Assembly (NCBI GenBank): GCA_002422345.1
Contig: DIUL01000164.1
Span: 1-8,450, forward strand
Origin: Acetobacteraceae bacterium UBA6159
GTDB taxonomy: Bacteria; Pseudomonadota; Alphaproteobacteria; Acetobacterales; Acetobacteraceae
Direction of reading: 5' to 3'
DNA length: 8,450 nucleotides
Positions 6,675 to 8,450 of the stretch are shown piece after piece. The position numbers and the translations under genes are program-made. Positions within the stretch are counted from its first letter, which is position 1, and every line of letters begins with the position of its first letter. Below the pieces are notes generated by a model. That model saw nothing but the letters and a program-made list of their open reading frames with translations, did no database searches and was not told where the DNA came from.

Positions 6675-8200
6675 TCGACACCATCCCCTGGGCGCGTGAT
6701 CTCGCCTCGGTCGTGGGGGAACATGCCCTCCGCGTCGCTGCCCATGACGGCACCGACGCGCTGACCTTCTCCGCCATGGCGGGCAAGGCCGCGCGACTGG
6801 CCATGATCCTGCACGCGGAGGGCGCGGCGCATGGCGAACCGGTGGCAAGTTCGCTGCGGAATTCGCTCGACGCCGTCTGGGCCTCGGTCGGGTTGCGGAT
6901 CGCGGGGGTGGCGGAGACGCCGTTGAACGCGAGCTACTCGGATGCCGAGAAAGCCTACTGCATCGGCATCGCCGGGGTGCGCCGGGTCGTCACCACCAAG
7001 GCACAGGCCCCAGCATTCCAGGCGCTCGGCTGCCAGGTGATCGCGGTTGAGGATATCCCGTACGAACCGGGCGACCTGGCGGCCCTGCCGTCCGTGGCAG
7101 GGACCGCGCATGGGCGGATCCTGTTCACATCGGGCACCACCGGGCGGCCCAAGGCGATCGTCTACACCCATGCGGCGCGCTGGATCGGGTCCCTGCTGCA
7201 ACGCGCCCATTTCGAGACGATGCCGGGGCCGGGCAGCGCCGTGCTGCTGATGACCCCCTTCGTGCATGGGGCGGGGTTGCTGGCGCAGGGGTTTCACGAA
7301 CGAGGCGCGACGGCCTGGCTGCTCGATGGGGTGGACCTGCCGCGGGTAAAGGACGCGCTGGACCATGGGCGGGTCGATCATATCTTTGCCCCGCCGACGC
7401 CTCTGGCGCGGATCGTCGGTGCGTACGAGGGACGGACGGTCCCCGGCATCCGCACGATCTTCTGCGGCACCGCGTCGCTGCTGCCGTCGCTGTACCAGAA
7501 GGCGCGGGCGATGTTCGGGCCGGTGGTGCGGATCACCTATGGCAAGACCGAGATGATCAACCCGATCACCGTCCTGCCTCCGGTTGAGACGGACGCCTAC
7601 TACGCCGAACCCCAGGACGGGGATGGTGTCTGCGTCGGCTGGCCAGGTACGGGGGTGGAGGTGCAGATCAGGGATGAGGCCGGGGCGGTCCTCGGCCCCG
7701 ATGGGGTGGGGGAAGTCTTCCTGCGCGGGCGGCACATGTATGAGGGGCACCTGGACTCGACCGGGTTCCATCCGCTGCCGGCGGACGGGTTCCATGACAC
7801 CGGGGACCTCGGCCGGGTTGACGCACGGGGGCGGCTGCATCTGGTCGGGCGGCTGGCGGATGTCATCAAATCAGGGGGTTACAAGCTCTACCCGGAGGAG
7901 ATCGAGAGGGTCCTGACCGGGACGGCGGGGACGGGGGCGGTGTCCGTCCTGTCGGTGCCGTCGGAGTACTGGGGGGAGATCGTGATCGCCGTGGCCGAGA
8001 CGACCGACCCCGACTGGCCCGCCCGCGCCCAGGCGGCGTTGGGAGAGATCGCCCGGTTCAAGCATCCGCGGGCGCTGCTGATGCTGCCGGAGCTGCCGCG
8101 GAACGCGCAGGGGAAGATCATGCGGCGCACGATCCGGGAGATGGTTCTGGAACGCTGGCGGGTGGTCGATGGGGCCTATCCGACGCTTGAGGCGCGGTAG
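6671..8200 (+). CDS. Acyl-CoA synthetase-like adenylate-forming enzyme (ANL superfamily)
   Basis: A 509-residue class I adenylate-forming enzyme, expected to activate a carboxylic acid with ATP to an acyl-adenylate and then form the CoA thioester in the cytosol. Core motifs in order: P-loop FTSGTTGRPK (152-161), PFVHGAG (196-202) before the substrate pocket, YGKTE (290-294), HDTGD (375-379), the hinge region GRLADVIKSGGYKLYPEEIE (393-412), and the C-terminal catalytic lysine K482 in NAQGKIMRR. Length is typical for medium or aryl acyl-CoA ligases. No membrane segment or signal peptide is present. The chain length or aromatic nature of the substrate cannot be read by eye. Its start overlaps the stop of a small leader ORF, and its last codons are tandemly duplicated (8179-8222). 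The LysR gene upstream on the same strand is a possible but unproven regulator. Confidence 0.9.
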   Translation: MIDTIPWARDLASVVGEHALRVAAHDGTDALTFSAMAGKAARLAMILHAEGAAHGEPVASSLRNSLDAVWASVGLRIAGVAETPLNASYSDAEKAYCIGIAGVRRVVTTKAQAPAFQALGCQVIAVEDIPYEPGDLAALPSVAGTAHGRILFTSGTTGRPKAIVYTHAARWIGSLLQRAHFETMPGPGSAVLLMTPFVHGAGLLAQGFHERGATAWLLDGVDLPRVKDALDHGRVDHIFAPPTPLARIVGAYEGRTVPGIRTIFCGTASLLPSLYQKARAMFGPVVRITYGKTEMINPITVLPPVETDAYYAEPQDGDGVCVGWPGTGVEVQIRDEAGAVLGPDGVGEVFLRGRHMYEGHLDSTGFHPLPADGFHDTGDLGRVDARGRLHLVGRLADVIKSGGYKLYPEEIERVLTGTAGTGAVSVLSVPSEYWGEIVIAVAETTDPDWPARAQAALGEIARFKHPRALLMLPELPRNAQGKIMRRTIREMVLERWRVVDGAYPTLEAR

Positions 8201-8222
8201 TCCGACGCTGGAGGCGAAGTAG
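8179..8222 (+). repeat. Imperfect 22-bp tandem duplication spanning the ligase stop
   Basis: Units 8179-8200 and 8201-8222 match at 19 of 22 positions. The first unit encodes the ligase C-terminus PTLEAR followed by TAG. The second, in the +1 frame because 22 is not a multiple of three, would read PTLEAK followed by TAG. It looks like a slippage or unequal-exchange duplication of the gene's tail, leaving a spare copy beyond the true stop. Confidence 0.75.
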
Positions 8223-8257
8223 GGGGCTTTACCCCACACCCGGCCGGCCCCCTTATT

Positions 8258-8357
8258 CGTCATGGCCGGGCGTGACCCGGCCACCCGCCCCGCGCCGGTG
8301 CCATCACGTCGGACCACCGCCATCGCGTGGGTGGCCGGGTCAAGCCCGGCCATGACG
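8258..8357. repeat. Composite palindromic element B (inverted pair of hairpins)
   Basis: Arms 8258-8288 and 8327-8357 are inverted copies matching at 29 of 31 positions, separated by 38 bases. Each arm folds as an 8-bp stem TGGCCGGG/CCCGGCCA with a 5-base loop (CGTGA in the left arm, TCAAG in the right). It belongs to the same family as the element at 6313-6425 but with a different spacer. It lies about 58 bases after the ligase stop. The pairing of outer arms and inner hairpins allows either two small hairpins or one long cruciform. Confidence 0.85.
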
Positions 8358-8426
8358 GGAGAGGGTGCATGCGCGATTGCCTGTCCTCCCCGCCTGAACA
8401 CCCTTCATCGCCCCACGCCCCCCGTG

Positions 8427-8441
8427 CTAACCCATCTTTAA
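8427..8441 (+). promoter_or_regulatory. CtrA-like binding site at the right edge
   Basis: CTAA-N7-TTAA (CTAACCCATCTTTAA) matches the alphaproteobacterial CtrA consensus TTAA-N7-TTAA at 7 of 8 defined positions, in an AT-rich patch of otherwise GC-rich DNA. It may belong to the promoter of a gene beyond the window. A single near-match is weak evidence. The rest of the 8223-8450 spacer holds only the palindromic element and no gene. Confidence 0.3.
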
Positions 8442-8450
8442 CGCCTTTTT

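Noticed and set aside
6485..7840. 451-codon minus-strand open frame opposite the ligase
   Set aside because: Antisense to a gene with all adenylation motifs in order; its translation has no domain signature.
6313..8357. The four similar palindromic arms as a possible CRISPR array
   Set aside because: They occur as two inverted pairs nearly 2 kb apart with a gene between them, not as direct repeats with regular spacers, and no cas genes are present.

Overview
This is a high-GC window from a bacterial chromosome, most likely an alphaproteobacterium. Coding regions have strongly GC-biased third codon positions. Intergenic spaces carry paired copies of a palindrome with the core TGGCCGGG/CCCGGCCA, a repeat style I associate with Rhodospirillales and Rhizobiales. 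An Acetobacteraceae-like host is a guess from overall gene style, not a demonstrated fact. No rRNA, tRNA, CRISPR array or intact transposon is visible.

Layout. Positions 1-436 hold no gene I recognise. The first ~360 bases have a different composition from the rest and may be remnant or foreign DNA. Three genes follow on the minus strand: a zinc-type medium-chain alcohol dehydrogenase (437-1489), an AsnB-type glutamine-dependent amidotransferase (1561-3324) and a GT4 glycosyltransferase (3325-4356). The glycosyltransferase stop codon directly abuts the amidotransferase start, so these two form a tight operon. They probably act on a surface glycan; the dehydrogenase may be a downstream passenger. 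A 77-base divergent spacer separates them from the plus-strand genes: a YgfZ/CAF17-like Fe-S maintenance protein (4434-5249), a LysR-family regulator (5372-6262) and an acyl-CoA synthetase-like adenylate-forming enzyme (6671-8200).

The noncoding DNA is the more unusual part. Two composite elements, each an inverted pair of 31-base arms that are themselves hairpins, lie after the LysR gene (6313-6425) and after the ligase (8258-8357). In the first, the two arms differ by paired substitutions that keep the stem intact. The ligase has little visible Shine-Dalgarno of its own but is preceded by an 18-codon ORF with a good one, whose stop overlaps the ligase start as ATGA. The ligase 3' end has a 22-bp imperfect tandem duplication that repeats the last codons and stop. 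The right edge contains a CtrA-like half-site pair.

Overall the genes belong to known families. I see no convincing new multi-gene system; the best leads are the covarying palindromes and the leader ORF.
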